From Dromaius novaehollandiae (lineage: Eukaryota; Chordata; Aves; Casuariiformes; Dromaiidae): DNA of 64,000 nucleotides. How positions within the stretch are numbered: the first letter of the stretch is position 1; every line of letters begins with the position of its first letter. Made by a program: the position numbers and the translations under genes. Shown piece by piece: positions 1 to 10,465 of the stretch. The stretch covers positions 12,281,619-12,345,618 of the forward strand of contig NC_088105.1 in NCBI RefSeq assembly GCF_036370855.1, written 5' to 3'. The notes under the pieces were generated by a model. The model searched no databases. It was not told the DNA's origin and worked only from the letters and a program-made list of their open reading frames with translations.

Positions 1-5
1 AGTAC

Positions 6-170
6 CTTGGCAGCTTTATTAACTGTATCTTCATTCTCTGTCTTGTACACAAAGACTGAAGCAAGTTTGCCATCTTGCAACACAGCTGGGTAAATCGTGT
101 GTCCAGTTGGCAGCGTAAACGGTGGTTCTTCCAGTGCGTAGCTCTTCAAAGCACTATTCTCCGAGCCCAT
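6..170 (-). CDS. SCYL3: SCYL3 first coding exon (N-terminus of Scy1-like pseudokinase 3 / PACE-1)
   Basis: Read on the minus strand, the ATG at 170-168 opens 55 codons beginning [10 protein letters not shown] and ending VNKAAK. A GT donor follows at 5-4. This matches the start of vertebrate SCYL3 as I know it. The Gly2 with Ser6 context fits an N-myristoylation signal, which in this family anchors the protein to Golgi membranes and the cell cortex. The segment is the start of the N-terminal pseudokinase domain, and the rest of the gene lies to the left of the window. SCYL3 is a scaffold linked to Golgi trafficking and cell migration, bound to ezrin, and lacks normal catalytic residues; none of that can be tested from this exon. 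The start choice is firm: it matches the family start and lies within an exon that has a good 3' splice site. The whole exon runs 6-221. Confidence 0.95.
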
Positions 171-221
171 CACTTGCAGCGTTAGGCCGTTGCAGAGGTT
201 CCTTCTCGATGACAAACAGGC
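171..221 (-). other. SCYL3: SCYL3 exon 2 5' untranslated part
   Basis: Fifty-one bases upstream of the SCYL3 ATG. On the minus strand the exon begins after CACCCAAAG, so the AG acceptor is plus 222-223. It is preceded by a T-rich tract and the next exon base is 221. The acceptor implies at least one upstream non-coding exon, which fits the CpG promoter 5.4 kb away. Confidence 0.75.
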
Positions 222-2833
222 CTTTGGGTGAAGGAAGATTTTTCAAACAAAATTAACTCTAGCAGGCACTGTCCAGCTCACCTTTACAGTATTTTCTGCA
301 AAGCGTGGGGCAGCCATAAAGAACCTCATCTTAATAGTTCTCTTCTCCCTCAGTTTAAGAGCAAAACCTGCATAGTTTATTTTGTAAAGGAAACCGAGTA
401 CCCACCAAAGAGTTCAGACCAACAGGTGAGAAGATCTCTGGCTATGGAACCAGGACTGCACTGGCATTTGTGCCAACACCGCCACCAGCCCCTGCCAGGT
501 CTGCCAGACAGATGAATGACAACACAGTGTCCATGACACATTCGGGCCTTGGCTTGGCTACCAAAACCGGATTTCACCAAAGGCTTAATTCAGGCTAAAC
601 ACAGTCCACAGTTGGGAACTGACTCCCACTGCCTTACACATGAGGAGCTCTTGGCCTCCTCTAAAAAAGCCATTTCTCAATTCTCCAAGTCACAGAGCAT
701 TTCACTAGGTGAAGCTATAGTCAGATGCAGTGGAGAAGTCCTATCGCTTTCCTGGTGGGGCAGTACAGGCCAAAAGAAAGCGCCTATACCCGTCCCAGGG
801 TACCTGAGGGAAGCGGTGAAGAGCAGTTTCGCCTGAGCACTGTCCAGCTGCACCCCACAGACCCCTGCTGCAGTGGCACAGCAGCTCCAGAAAGCACCAT
901 CCAACAGCACCATGCTCAACCTACAAGAGCTCTCCTGCCAAGCCATACCCGCCTCCAACAGCATGCTTTCTTCCCAATTACCTGCTCTCCATCTGACAAA
1001 TATCGTATCTGCCTGCCAACCCTTCCTCCCACAGCCTCTACAAGGAAGTGGTGACACAGATTTTTGTGCTGCTTCCTTCCATAGGAAACAGAAACAAACA
1101 TGCTGATTGCAGAGGCTCTTTCAGAAAAGTGATGCAGCATATGTTCTGCAATTAGTTGTGCTCGAAGGCTATCAGCAAGACCCTTCTGTATACAGAAGTT
1201 AACAAATGATCATTTAATAATGAGAGAAGAAGAAAGCAAAACCTAACTTTTCAGGAAAAGTGAGAAAATCCTCCCCCCGCCCTGCTCCCTCCAATATAGC
1301 ATTTTTTGCAACTGGAGAATTGCTTTATGATGGTTGTTTCCAGCTGTGACCTAAGGCTTCAGGAGGGCAAAAGCATCAAGAGTTGCTCAGCTCCCTCGCT
1401 GAGCTAATCCAGCAAAGCTTCTGCTCTGGCCCCTCATGTTATTCCCTACTTTGAGCCCTCCTAGGAATTATGAGGTTAGCAGTGCTGGGTGTACTTTGGA
1501 AGGCTTTTCCTTCCAGGGCTTCAGTTACAATTTAGTTATCTAAACAACTGCATCCTCCCCCCAAAAGTACATTAAAATTCAATAAAAATGTTAGAAGATA
1601 ACATGTTTAAATATACCAATTGCATAACCCACTAGTCAATAGGAGCATTGGAAAGGAGCAAAATGCTACTTTTTTGACAGACAGGTGTTATCTCCTTCCA
1701 CAGTGGCAAGAGACTGCTCTCTATACTGGAGACTGATTCTATACAAATCGTGCTTACACATCATTTATTCGTTTTTGACTGTTAGCTAACTGTTTTGTAA
1801 CAAATAGGTGTGTACACGTGCTTCTTGCTGGCAGGTACGAACCATATGAACACCCCAGGTATGGGAACCAGACAGCTCCTAACTGTGTGATATTAACAGA
1901 ACTTAACCCACCAGATTGTACCAAGCAGGAACACAACAGTCACTACAGCGGCTGAAACTTTTTTTAAATTGAGCTTGGGGACACTGATCCATCTAATATC
2001 TAACACTGAATTATCTAGAGACTGTGCAATTTCAGATCTAAAGATACTTTATACCTAACACAGTATTTGTTTTCCATGTAGGTTCAGATTTTAGGCATCA
2101 AGGCATACCAGTTCTCTAGATCCTCCCAGGAACATCATAATTTCAGTCAAAACCTAGGAAATCCTAATGCCACCACACATGGCCTTGCTTGTAAGGTAGA
2201 ACTGCTTCAGGACCACTTGCTAGCCTATTAATCCACCCTTTTAGATCATCAATTCAAATGTAGCCCAACTCAGAAGGAACATTTCAGCCAGCAGTGACCT
2301 GCACAAAACAAAACTCAGCCCCTGAAGCCCAATTCTGAGGGAAACAGGAATTCAGTATCTATAACTGCATTCAGCCCCTGGTTCTTCTTTCCTTCCACAG
2401 TACAATAGTTGAAGCACAGGCCACACACCATGCTACTTTACCTCACCCTAGCATCAGGGATATATGTTTATCTTTTCAAAAAGAAACTATCAAAACTCAA
2501 AGTATCAGACCTTAAATGTGACCTTTAAGGAATAAAAATAAAATTGTATCAGAGTTTTAGAAGCCTTAACTGCTGCTCCAAGCACTGCACAGAGGGGCTT
2601 TTAGGTGGAAAGGGAAACACAATTTAATATTTACACACACATTTCTAAAAGGCCAGGAGATCGCAGGGAAGTGCTCTCAGCTCAAAGGCAGGGCTTGCCT
2701 CTCAAAACAGTCACTCAAAGCTTTGCTCTGGCTAATCTGAGGTCTAACCTTTCACACCTGTGTACAATACCTGCTGCTCCCCCTGGCACAGCTGAGTGCA
2801 ATTATCAGCATTTTCGGTTCATTTCAGCTTTGC

Positions 2834-2878
2834 CTTTTTTTCTTTTTTTTTTTTTTTTTTCTTTTTTTTTCTTTTTTT
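2834..2878 (+). repeat. T-rich pyrimidine tract
   Basis: Forty-five bases of almost pure T interrupted by single C residues. On the transcribed minus strand this is an A/G tract inside SCYL3 intron 1. It is a low-complexity simple repeat. Confidence 0.9.
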
Positions 2879-4918
2879 GCTGCTATCCTCTACTCTAATT
2901 ATTTGCCAGATTTTATGTAGGATAGCTGAAAATGCCCGAGCAGACCCTGTGCCTCAGATTGCTGCAGATACCCAAGGACACGTTCACTGGCTACAGATCT
3001 GGCTTCAGGGACTTTCACAGTTCAAAAATACTGTAATGGCAAAATCATTTAAATAACTGATCTACTCAAGTGCCACTGCATGACAGCCAGCTCAAAACAA
3101 GCATCCCCCACCCCAATTAACTGCACCTAACGAGGAGCCCAGCAACTCTCAATATCAAACACCAAGCACCTTCAAGAAAGCAGTTTCAAACAAGCAAGCA
3201 ACAACAGCAATCTGTGGAGCCACTAGCCACACTTCTCAAGCACATGACAGCCTCACAAAACTGAGCAGAACCACAACGTCTCCTGGTTTCTTTTCTTTCT
3301 CACAGCGTTCCCAAACATGCCAGTTTTTGAGACTTTAAGAGACAAGCAATACCATTTGCAAAGGTGCATACCTAGGTGCAGCCAAAGCCCATGGAAGAAT
3401 TCTTCAAATGCTAGAATAAACTCTCAGGCACACAGCTGCACAGTTCAAAGACTACATAAGCTTTGTAGGTTAAGACTAACCCACATTATAACCCTGTAAT
3501 ATCTTATTTTCAATAAATTGTAAATATGACCATTAGATGTAACAGGCAGTGCACCCTGAGATGTGCAGGAGCCCAGCGGGGAAAAGCAACAGGGGCTGGC
3601 AGTTAAGAGTTTGGGTGTGTTACCATAAGCGGTACTAGCCTTGCAATTTCGGTTTAGCTTCATTGCAGAGAGATAACACTTCCCGTATTAGGTATCTGCC
3701 TGAAACACACACTAAGCTCTGTAACTCCAGAGCTAAGAGTGAGGCAGAACTGCTGCCTTTGCAAATTAATACAGAGTTGATAAGAAACCACATCTTCTCC
3801 ATCAGGGGACATTACTCCCATTAGAGCAGGGTATGCGCAGGTGAGGGGAGAAGGTGGTGTGAAGCCAACAAAGCTGTGGCAATAGCAAGCAACCACAGGC
3901 ACATGCAGTGCTAAGTGTTCCCTTCCCCCTAAATGCACAACAGGTTTAGTCAGCTTGATAATTTATGGGTTTCTTAGCAACAGGAAAATCTCAGGCTAGA
4001 AACCCAGGCTGGGCCTAAGGACTCCCAGGGCAGCCCTACAGCAAAGTATTAACTGGAGCCCAGAATGGTCCCACAGCTCCCTCCTAACGCGCTGCCACCC
4101 GCACGGGCTGGCAGGCACAGTCCTTCCCCGCTCCCAGCCTGCGCCCCTCGCTCCCTTGCTCCTAGACACTTTCCCCCTTCCCTTCTCATCAGGTTGCTCC
4201 AAACACCTTCGGCTGAGCTCCCGCTCAGCTCCCAGCAGATTCGCATGCACCTTCAGGTGGCTGAGCCGAGCCGCTCCTGGGCCCATCGCCCCGGGAGGGA
4301 TCTAACACACGAGCAAACACCACAGCAACAAACAAGGGCACTGACTGCACCTTTGACCGCTCTCTGCTCACCCCGCGCTGCAGCCTCCCGCCCCGGCCGG
4401 ATGCCCTCCCCGGTCAGCAGAGCCTTCTAGAAGCAAATGTCACAGGTTATCTGTGCTTTGCTCCCAAAGGCAGACATTTCTTAACATGGGAATTGCAAAA
4501 GCTCATCACACACCTTGCACAAGCAAACCCCAGCCCATGGGCTGTGCCACAGACACACACGTGATCAACAGCCGACAGCCTCTCCGGGAAAGGAAGCGCG
4601 GTATCAAAGGATATCAAAGGATATCTCAACTTTGGACACTGAAGAAGGGGAGCGAATGTGCATTTTAATGTGGAAGGTACCTTGAAAAACAGCAGCATAA
4701 CACTAGCTTCCAGCAGCAACATCACTACCTACAGTGTAACCAAAACAACAACGGTCGCCAACACAGTATCACTTTTTCCCGAAAGAGTGCAGCTTTACCA
4801 AATGCTCTATCTGCAAGTTACAAACACCCAAACAAACGGCAGCGTCATTATTTTCCTCCCCAGGTTTGCCAGGACCTACCCTGCGCGCGGCCTGGCAGTG
4901 CCAGGCACCTCACGGACA

Positions 4919-4948
4919 GGAGGAGGAGGAGGAGGCGGCGGCGGCAGC
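4919..4948 (+). repeat. GGA/GGC triplet repeat
   Basis: A run of AGG triplets passing directly into CGG/GGC triplets, about ten units in total. It lies in the GC-rich flank of the SCYL3 promoter within intron 1. Such triplet runs are often length-variable. Confidence 0.85.
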
Positions 4949-5207
4949 AACCCCAGCACCATCTGACAGCCCAAACAGCTCAGCCAGGCGAGGGGGCAGG
5001 GAGAGCCCGCCCCAAGGCCCGGCAGTGCCGCACCGGGTGCCCCGAGGGACAGGGGGTCCAGCCAGGGCGCTGGGGGTGCCGGGGCCTTGGGGCAGGGGGG
5101 AGAGCTCAGGCTGTGCCCTCGGCAGCCTCCAGCCACCGCAGGGCTTTCCCAGAGGGGCATATGCAGTGGAGCCGCCCCCGAGATCCTCAGTACCCCCATG
5201 GCCCTAG

Positions 5208-5636
5208 TCACCCCTCCATTAACTGCCTCTCCATTTAACCCATTGAACCCCCTTCATCTCCCTTAACTGCCCCCCCTTTACCCCCATTGAACCCCCATCA
5301 CCCCCCTTAACTGCCTCATTTACCCCATTGAACCCCTGTCACCTCCATTAACCACCTCCCCATTTACCCCCATTAAAGCCCTGTCACCCCTTGCTAACCG
5401 CCTCCCCGTTTACCCCAGCATTCCCAATTAAACCCCTTTCACCCCCCGGTAACTGCCTCCCCATTTACCCCAAGTCCCCCATTAAACCCTCTCGCCCTCC
5501 ATTTACTGCCTGCCCGTTTTCCCCAGTATCCCCCATTAACCCCTTTACCCCCCACTGACTGCCTCCCTTTGCAGCCCCGAGACCCCCGCCCCACTAGCCG
5601 CCTCCCCATTGACTCCAGTATCCCCCGCTACCCCCG
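5208..5636. repeat. Minisatellite, about nine units of 41-54 bp, C-rich on plus strand
   Basis: Degenerate tandem repeat. Each unit has the order CACCCCC, TTAACTGCCTCCCC, ATTTACCCC, CATTAAACCCC, with a few bases of variation. I count about nine units, longer and more CpG-rich toward the right. The minus (SCYL3-sense) strand is therefore repeatedly G-rich, with GGGG runs at short intervals. The array ends about a dozen bases from the predicted SCYL3 exon 1 donor, so it would be the first sequence transcribed in intron 1. Confidence 0.9.
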
Positions 5637-5960
5637 GCTCGGCCCCACCTGCTGCCCGCCGGCCGCGGGAGGTCGCCTCGGCCCCGACGGCGCCTCCCTC
5701 CTCCCGCCACCGCCGCCTCGCGCTTCCGGCACCGGCGCACCATCGAGTCGGGCGGGCAGAGCGCCGCCGCGCCACGCCTCTGTCTCCCTCTGGCGGCGGC
5801 CGGTCGGAGCGGGCGGCGGCCATCTTGCGTGAGGGCACGCGCTGTGGCGCAGCCCGTCCGCGAAGCTGCGGCGGCCATTTTGGTCGTGGGCGAAAGGGCG
5901 CTGAGAGCGGGCAGGCTGGGGCGGGAGCAGGAATTTATTCACTGGCCCTCGTTTCCCAGC
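5560..5960 (-). promoter_or_regulatory. CpG-rich SCYL3 promoter with YY1 and ETS motifs
   Basis: Dense CpG segment with no TATA box. On the minus strand there are two YY1-type elements, AAGATGGCCGCC (5814-5825) and AAAATGGCCGC (5871-5881), both in the orientation usual for transcription toward SCYL3. An ETS-type core, CCGGAAG, lies at 5723-5729. The combination is typical of constitutive CpG-island promoters. CpG islands are often bidirectional; a GTAG/GTACGC donor-like site on the plus strand near 5985 could belong to a divergent non-coding transcript, but nothing further supports one. Confidence 0.7.
5649..5890 (-). other. SCYL3: Predicted SCYL3 non-coding exon 1
   Basis: Inferred exon. 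The minus strand has a good donor, CAG followed by GTGGGG, with GT at 5648-5647. It sits downstream of two YY1-type elements that commonly mark the start of transcription. The right boundary (transcription start) is only approximate, since vertebrate YY1/ETS promoters usually start at a cluster of sites. Several frames are open through this GC-rich stretch, but none joins to the SCYL3 start, which lies in exon 2. Other donors in the CpG island could be used. Confidence 0.5.
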
Positions 5961-8900
5961 CTGGGCCCCTTGAAGGGCCTCGTGTAGGTACGCAGCGACT
6001 GCGCATTGTGTGGACCTTCTTTTGCTTCTCTTGCCATTGCTCCTAAATGCTGACACGGATGTGGATGGTCCCCTTGTCCCGAAAAGCCCTACAGGAGGCT
6101 TGTGACACTGACTTCAGCACCAAACCCTGGCCTCTGCTTTTCTGCCGGGGGCCGAGATGGAGCAGGGCTGCCCTTCTCCCAGGGGAGGGAGGTGCTCTGG
6201 GACGGCCGGCTCCACTGGGACGTTTGGAGGGAAAAGAGCAGCGTCTGCACAACGGATCCGGGGGAAGCTGTCGGCTGTGGCAGGGAATCGCACTGCTTTC
6301 CCCTGACTAGCACACCGCAGCAGGGCAGCAACCACAGCAAGGACATGCTGTGGCCTGGCTGGAAGGGAGAGGGTGGTGAGGTCTGAGGGTCTGAGGAGCT
6401 TGTGAATTTGTCCATGTGCGAAAGCTGACAAAGTCACCTGAGCTTGTCAAGGAGCGGGCGCCTCTTCTGTTTTGCTCTTCTGTTTTGCTCTAGCAAGGGT
6501 GACCCGAGTCTCTGTCACTACAGAAGCATTAGATAAAGCTGATATTCTGGGCAGTGGCAAAAGGCATTGATCTGATAGCATCATCTGTGCTCAACTGCTA
6601 AACATGGTGCTTTCCCATACTGCAATGCCCAAGGACCTGCTCTGTTCGGTCCTGGGCCTGTGTCAGTAAGGAGGGCGCTGTGAGGCTGGGCATACACAGA
6701 CGAAAGGGGCAGTCCCATGCTGTGCTTGTTAAAAGGAGTATTGACCTGCCAAGGATAAGGCTAAAAGCTGTGGTGTATGGTCTTTTCTGTCCAGTTGCTG
6801 GTAGCATCCTCCCTGACTTCAAGATACAAGGGAAGCATAGTAGTTCTGGTAGCAAGTTGCTTTTCTCTCTTCCAAAGGTCAGAAACTTTCCTCGCCCTGC
6901 TTTTTCCTAACTCCTCAGGAAGTGAGTGGATCTCTTCCTCTCTCCTCTCCCCCTTGGATTTCTCCTTCTCAACTTCTCTGTCCTGGTTGCATGATCTGGC
7001 TGCTCTGAGTATGGTCAAGGATGCTGAGGAAGATGTTTATGAGATCATGTGCACAGGACTCTTCCCTTGGGGATTTCAAGACCAGGAGGGATGCTGCAAT
7101 GCAATACTGTAACCTCTAGCACAGCAGGCTACCTGGAGTCCCTTCCATTGATTCCTCCACCAATACCATGATTTCCAGATGGGAGCATGTCTTATGTAAA
7201 GGCAGTATTGCATCAAGTACTTAGGCGATGGAGAATCCATCTCTTCCTTTGCTAAGCTGTTGCACAGCTTAGTTACTCAGGCGGTTCCAACTCTAACTGT
7301 ATTCCCACTTTAGCTTTGGCTGGCTTCAGATTCAAGTCACTGATTCTCAGCATGCCTCTGACTGCTGGACTGAATAGCCCTTCGCTACTGGAAAATTTCC
7401 CTTTACTAGAGGCACTTACCAGCTATGCTGAAGCCATTATGAATTTTAGCTTTGTTCAGTGCGATTCAGCTTGGGGAAGTTAGAAATTCAACGCTGTGGT
7501 TTGTACTGCAGCCAATGAAAGACAAATCCCAGTGTGTAACATATGCTTTGATCAGCCCCTGAGGTTTCTGGCTGCACTGTGGTCCAGACCCTTCATCACT
7601 GGCTGGGCTGTCCCCTGGCCAGTCCTATCCTCTGCTTGATTTCTACTGCTCTGTGCCTCAAGTATCATGGGCAAGAGGGACCCTTCATTGAACCCTCCTC
7701 TGCTCTGTGCAAATGAGCTCTGTGTGTGATTTATGGGGAATAGGTGTCTCCCTCCTTCTAAGGTATGATTGCCTCCTACCCCCCAACTGCATTTGGTGAG
7801 CTAATTTCCTTCCGCAGTTTCCCTTTCAGGGCGTTTGTGTTCAGCCCCCACACCAGTGCTACAGGGAATCTAGCAATAGTTTCTCACCTAGTGTAAATAA
7901 AGGGTGGGTGACTGGGTGAAAACTCCATACACGAGGCAGGTGGTCTGTCTAACTGATCTCCCCACACCATTGCCCCAAGCCCTGCTCATTTGCTTCGGTG
8001 CTGTAACTTGTGCATCATAAGGAGATCTATTTAATGCCATTAAAACTAATTGCTCTCTATGCTGCAGAGTAAAGTGACTCCAGGGAGAGATTTCACGTGA
8101 GTATTTTGGACAGCAGAATGAACGTTGAAAGGAATTACTATAGTGCAGTGGGAGGTCTGGGCTTTTCACACACTATTTTCATATCGCCAATGTTATTCCA
8201 GTTTCATGCAGTGCCAGGGCATTAGGATGTGGTTTGCTCAATCATTTTGAACCTAACATTTAGAGTGAGTAGGGCCCAACAGCACACCCCATACCCGTGG
8301 CCTTGTCTAGACAAGGATTTAATGGCAATGGCAGTGTATGTAACAAAGGTGGTCTAAACTGTGCTAACTCCTTGGCTTTCTTTAGTAACTAAACTCAACC
8401 AGTTTAGCATGTATTAAATTTTGTGCTGTCAAATCTGGCATGAACTTTGTAGAGTGTATTCTTTAGTAATACACTTTTTCCCCCCATTTCAGGCAAAGCC
8501 TGCCAGCTCGTGCCCAGAGCATGGACACTGCAGATACTCCAAGAGAAGCATGTTTGCTGGCCAGTAACTCATTTATGTTAGAGTCTCTTTGATGCAACAA
8601 AACCACAAGTATCTGGACAGAAAAAGGGATCCCCTTAGATCTTCACCCAAACTCCACAGTTGAGCTTTATGATCTGTTTAGGTAAGGAAAAAGGAAGACT
8701 TTCTTCCAGTACTGGGCACTGGGAAGTCTGTAAGCTGGCCCATCGGGGTTAACAACGGGGCACCGTGTTATGAGGAGTCTATGCCTCTGGCCGATGGAGG
8801 TATGGGCAGCTGGATGATTTGGGTCTTTTTAAATCACACAGAAAGATGGTGGGAGAAGGAGGGTGCGGGAAAGTAGAGCAGGTCCTTACCCCATGTAGTG

Positions 8901-9509
8901 TGTGAGCTGTAGTATGTCACATAGTATGTGGTGACATAATAAACGCAGGAACAGAACCTAAAATAAAGTCTAAGTACCCCACCTCCCTCCTTCAAGGGTA
9001 GGAAGCATCAGAAGTCTTTGGCCCAAATGAGACAAATAGTGATGCCAAAAGACCCTGACCCGAAGTGCAAAATAAGGGGAATGGTGGACATTCCTCACCA
9101 TAGAGAAGCCATGCAGTTTATTCAGGGGCCTAAGCAGGGATTTATGTACCTGAATTTGAGGTAGCCATGTTAGAAAACACTGGCCTCCAGGCCTACAATC
9201 TGGGCAGATGTTAGGGGGTGAGGGGAAAGAGAAACAGAAGATTGGATGATGTGGACAGCTGCAGGGGGAGGACAGAAACCTCTTAACAACAAGCAGTGAC
9301 TGTTTTCCACTCACAGCATGTAGCTCTGGCAACAGGCTTCAGGCAGTAGTGTAATTCGTGTGGCTCTCAGGAAACAGCAAACCTTGGCTGCTGACTGCTC
9401 TGTGTCATTTATGGCATATTCACTTCGCTGAGATGCTCTCCTTCCCTTTATCTGCTTTCCCCATATGAGTCCCTTATTTCATACCAGCTGAAGCAGTACC
9501 AAGGAGCTC

Positions 9510-9580
9510 ACTCTGATCAGGGCCCTACTGTGCTAGGTGCTGCACAAATACAAGAGCTAGTTTCTGTTCTTCAATACTTA
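9510..9580 (+). repeat. Probable ancient amniote SINE/LINE fragment
   Basis: The stretch GGGCCCTACTGTGCTAGGTG followed by CTGCACAAATAC resembles the 'gtgctaggtgctgtacaaa' motif found in old MIR/L2-type repeats of reptiles, birds and mammals. The following sequence is too decayed to extend the match. This is recognition by eye only. Confidence 0.45.
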
Positions 9581-10348
9581 CAACTTGCCTTTCCTAAGGA
9601 AAGAGCCTAGCTGCAAAGACAGCCAATGTAGGTGCCTCCAAAGAAGAATTCAGGACCTCATTAGGTAGGTGTGTACCTCCTTCCTTCTCTTTCAAGAGTA
9701 GAAAAAGAAAAGAGGAAACAGAACTGGCAGGACTGCAGAGCTTTTAGCAATTGCCTTGTTACATTTTGTAACTGGTTATTTAACTCATTTGGGCAAGAAG
9801 AGCTTGGCACAGTTGAAGAGACAGTGAACTGCAGTGAGGTACACTCGCAGTACTCAGGTGCTGAATACTGTACTCGGGTACTTAGTGACTGCAGAAGAGG
9901 GTGGAGCAAAGACAGTATCTACACAGAGCAGAGCCTCCAAGGTCTAGAAGGACAGTTTTGTAGTAGTGTCCAGCAGTCTCTGCTTCAGTCTCTGCTGTCT
10001 GCACTGGCAGGAATATTTCCCAGCCCTTCCTTTTCCAGGCCAAAAGACCTTTGGAAGAGGCAGAGGGCAGAAATAGGGCTGGGGTGATGCTCCCAGCAGC
10101 AACCTGAACTGCAGCTGACATCTCTTCCAATGATGTCCTCCTGCCACATAGTCATGTTAGATACAACTACATTACAGTAGCCTTCTGCTGCTCAGGGTGT
10201 TTCTACAGTACTCAATTTCTTAATAAAGAGAAGTAGGTTTCTCTTTTTTGGGGGGGTGGGGACCCCTACAAAACAAAAACAGCCCAGGACAATATCCTGT
10301 CTTACATACCAACTCCAGGAAAATCCATGTTCTCATTCAAATATGTCT

Positions 10349-10465
10349 CTAGACTGGCCGTTTGCAAATATCACCTTCTAAATGTGAACTACATGCAGTG
10401 TCGTCTTCTGCGGCTTGTGCAGGCAGACGGCTCCGGTACCTCTCTTGTTCCCTCAGTGCTCTCTC
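10349..10465 (-). CDS. Orphan terminal-exon-like segment, gene unknown
   Basis: On the minus strand a convincing 3' splice site (T-rich tract, then GATGTTCAG; AG at 10467-10466) is followed by 38 open codons and a TAG stop. The peptide begins ERALREQERYRSRL and ends CKRPV; the start is charged and helix-like. The segment keeps several CpGs in an otherwise CpG-poor stretch, which hints at constraint. I do not recognise the protein. It could be the last exon of an unannotated gene, an alternative 3' exon of KIFAP3 (same strand, 3.6 kb downstream), or chance. A second frame is also open for about 25 codons. No upstream partner exon and no nearby canonical poly(A) signal were found, so it remains a candidate only. 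Confidence 0.3.
   Translation of the reverse strand, partial: ERALREQERYRSRLPAQAAEDDTACSSHLEGDICKRPV

Larger units (their letters stand above)
222..5648 (-). other. SCYL3: SCYL3 intron 1 (inferred)
   Basis: About 5.4 kb between the exon 2 acceptor (222-223) and the predicted exon 1 donor (5648-5647). No recognised gene lies inside it. The left 4 kb is ordinary moderately AT-rich DNA with a pyrimidine tract near 2.85 kb. From about 4.0 kb composition becomes GC-rich toward the promoter, with a GGA/GGC triplet run at 4.92 kb and a minisatellite from 5208. Short open frames on both strands in the GC-rich part have no family resemblance and reflect composition. Confidence 0.65.

Noticed and set aside
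5545..6056. Several open frames on both strands of the CpG island, including a 145-codon plus-strand one
   Set aside because: GC-rich sequence lacks stop codons by composition. The peptides are Arg/Pro/Gly-rich and match nothing known.
9671..10087. A 138-codon plus-strand frame in the intergenic region
   Set aside because: No family resemblance, no splice or promoter context, and comparable frames exist on the opposite strand.
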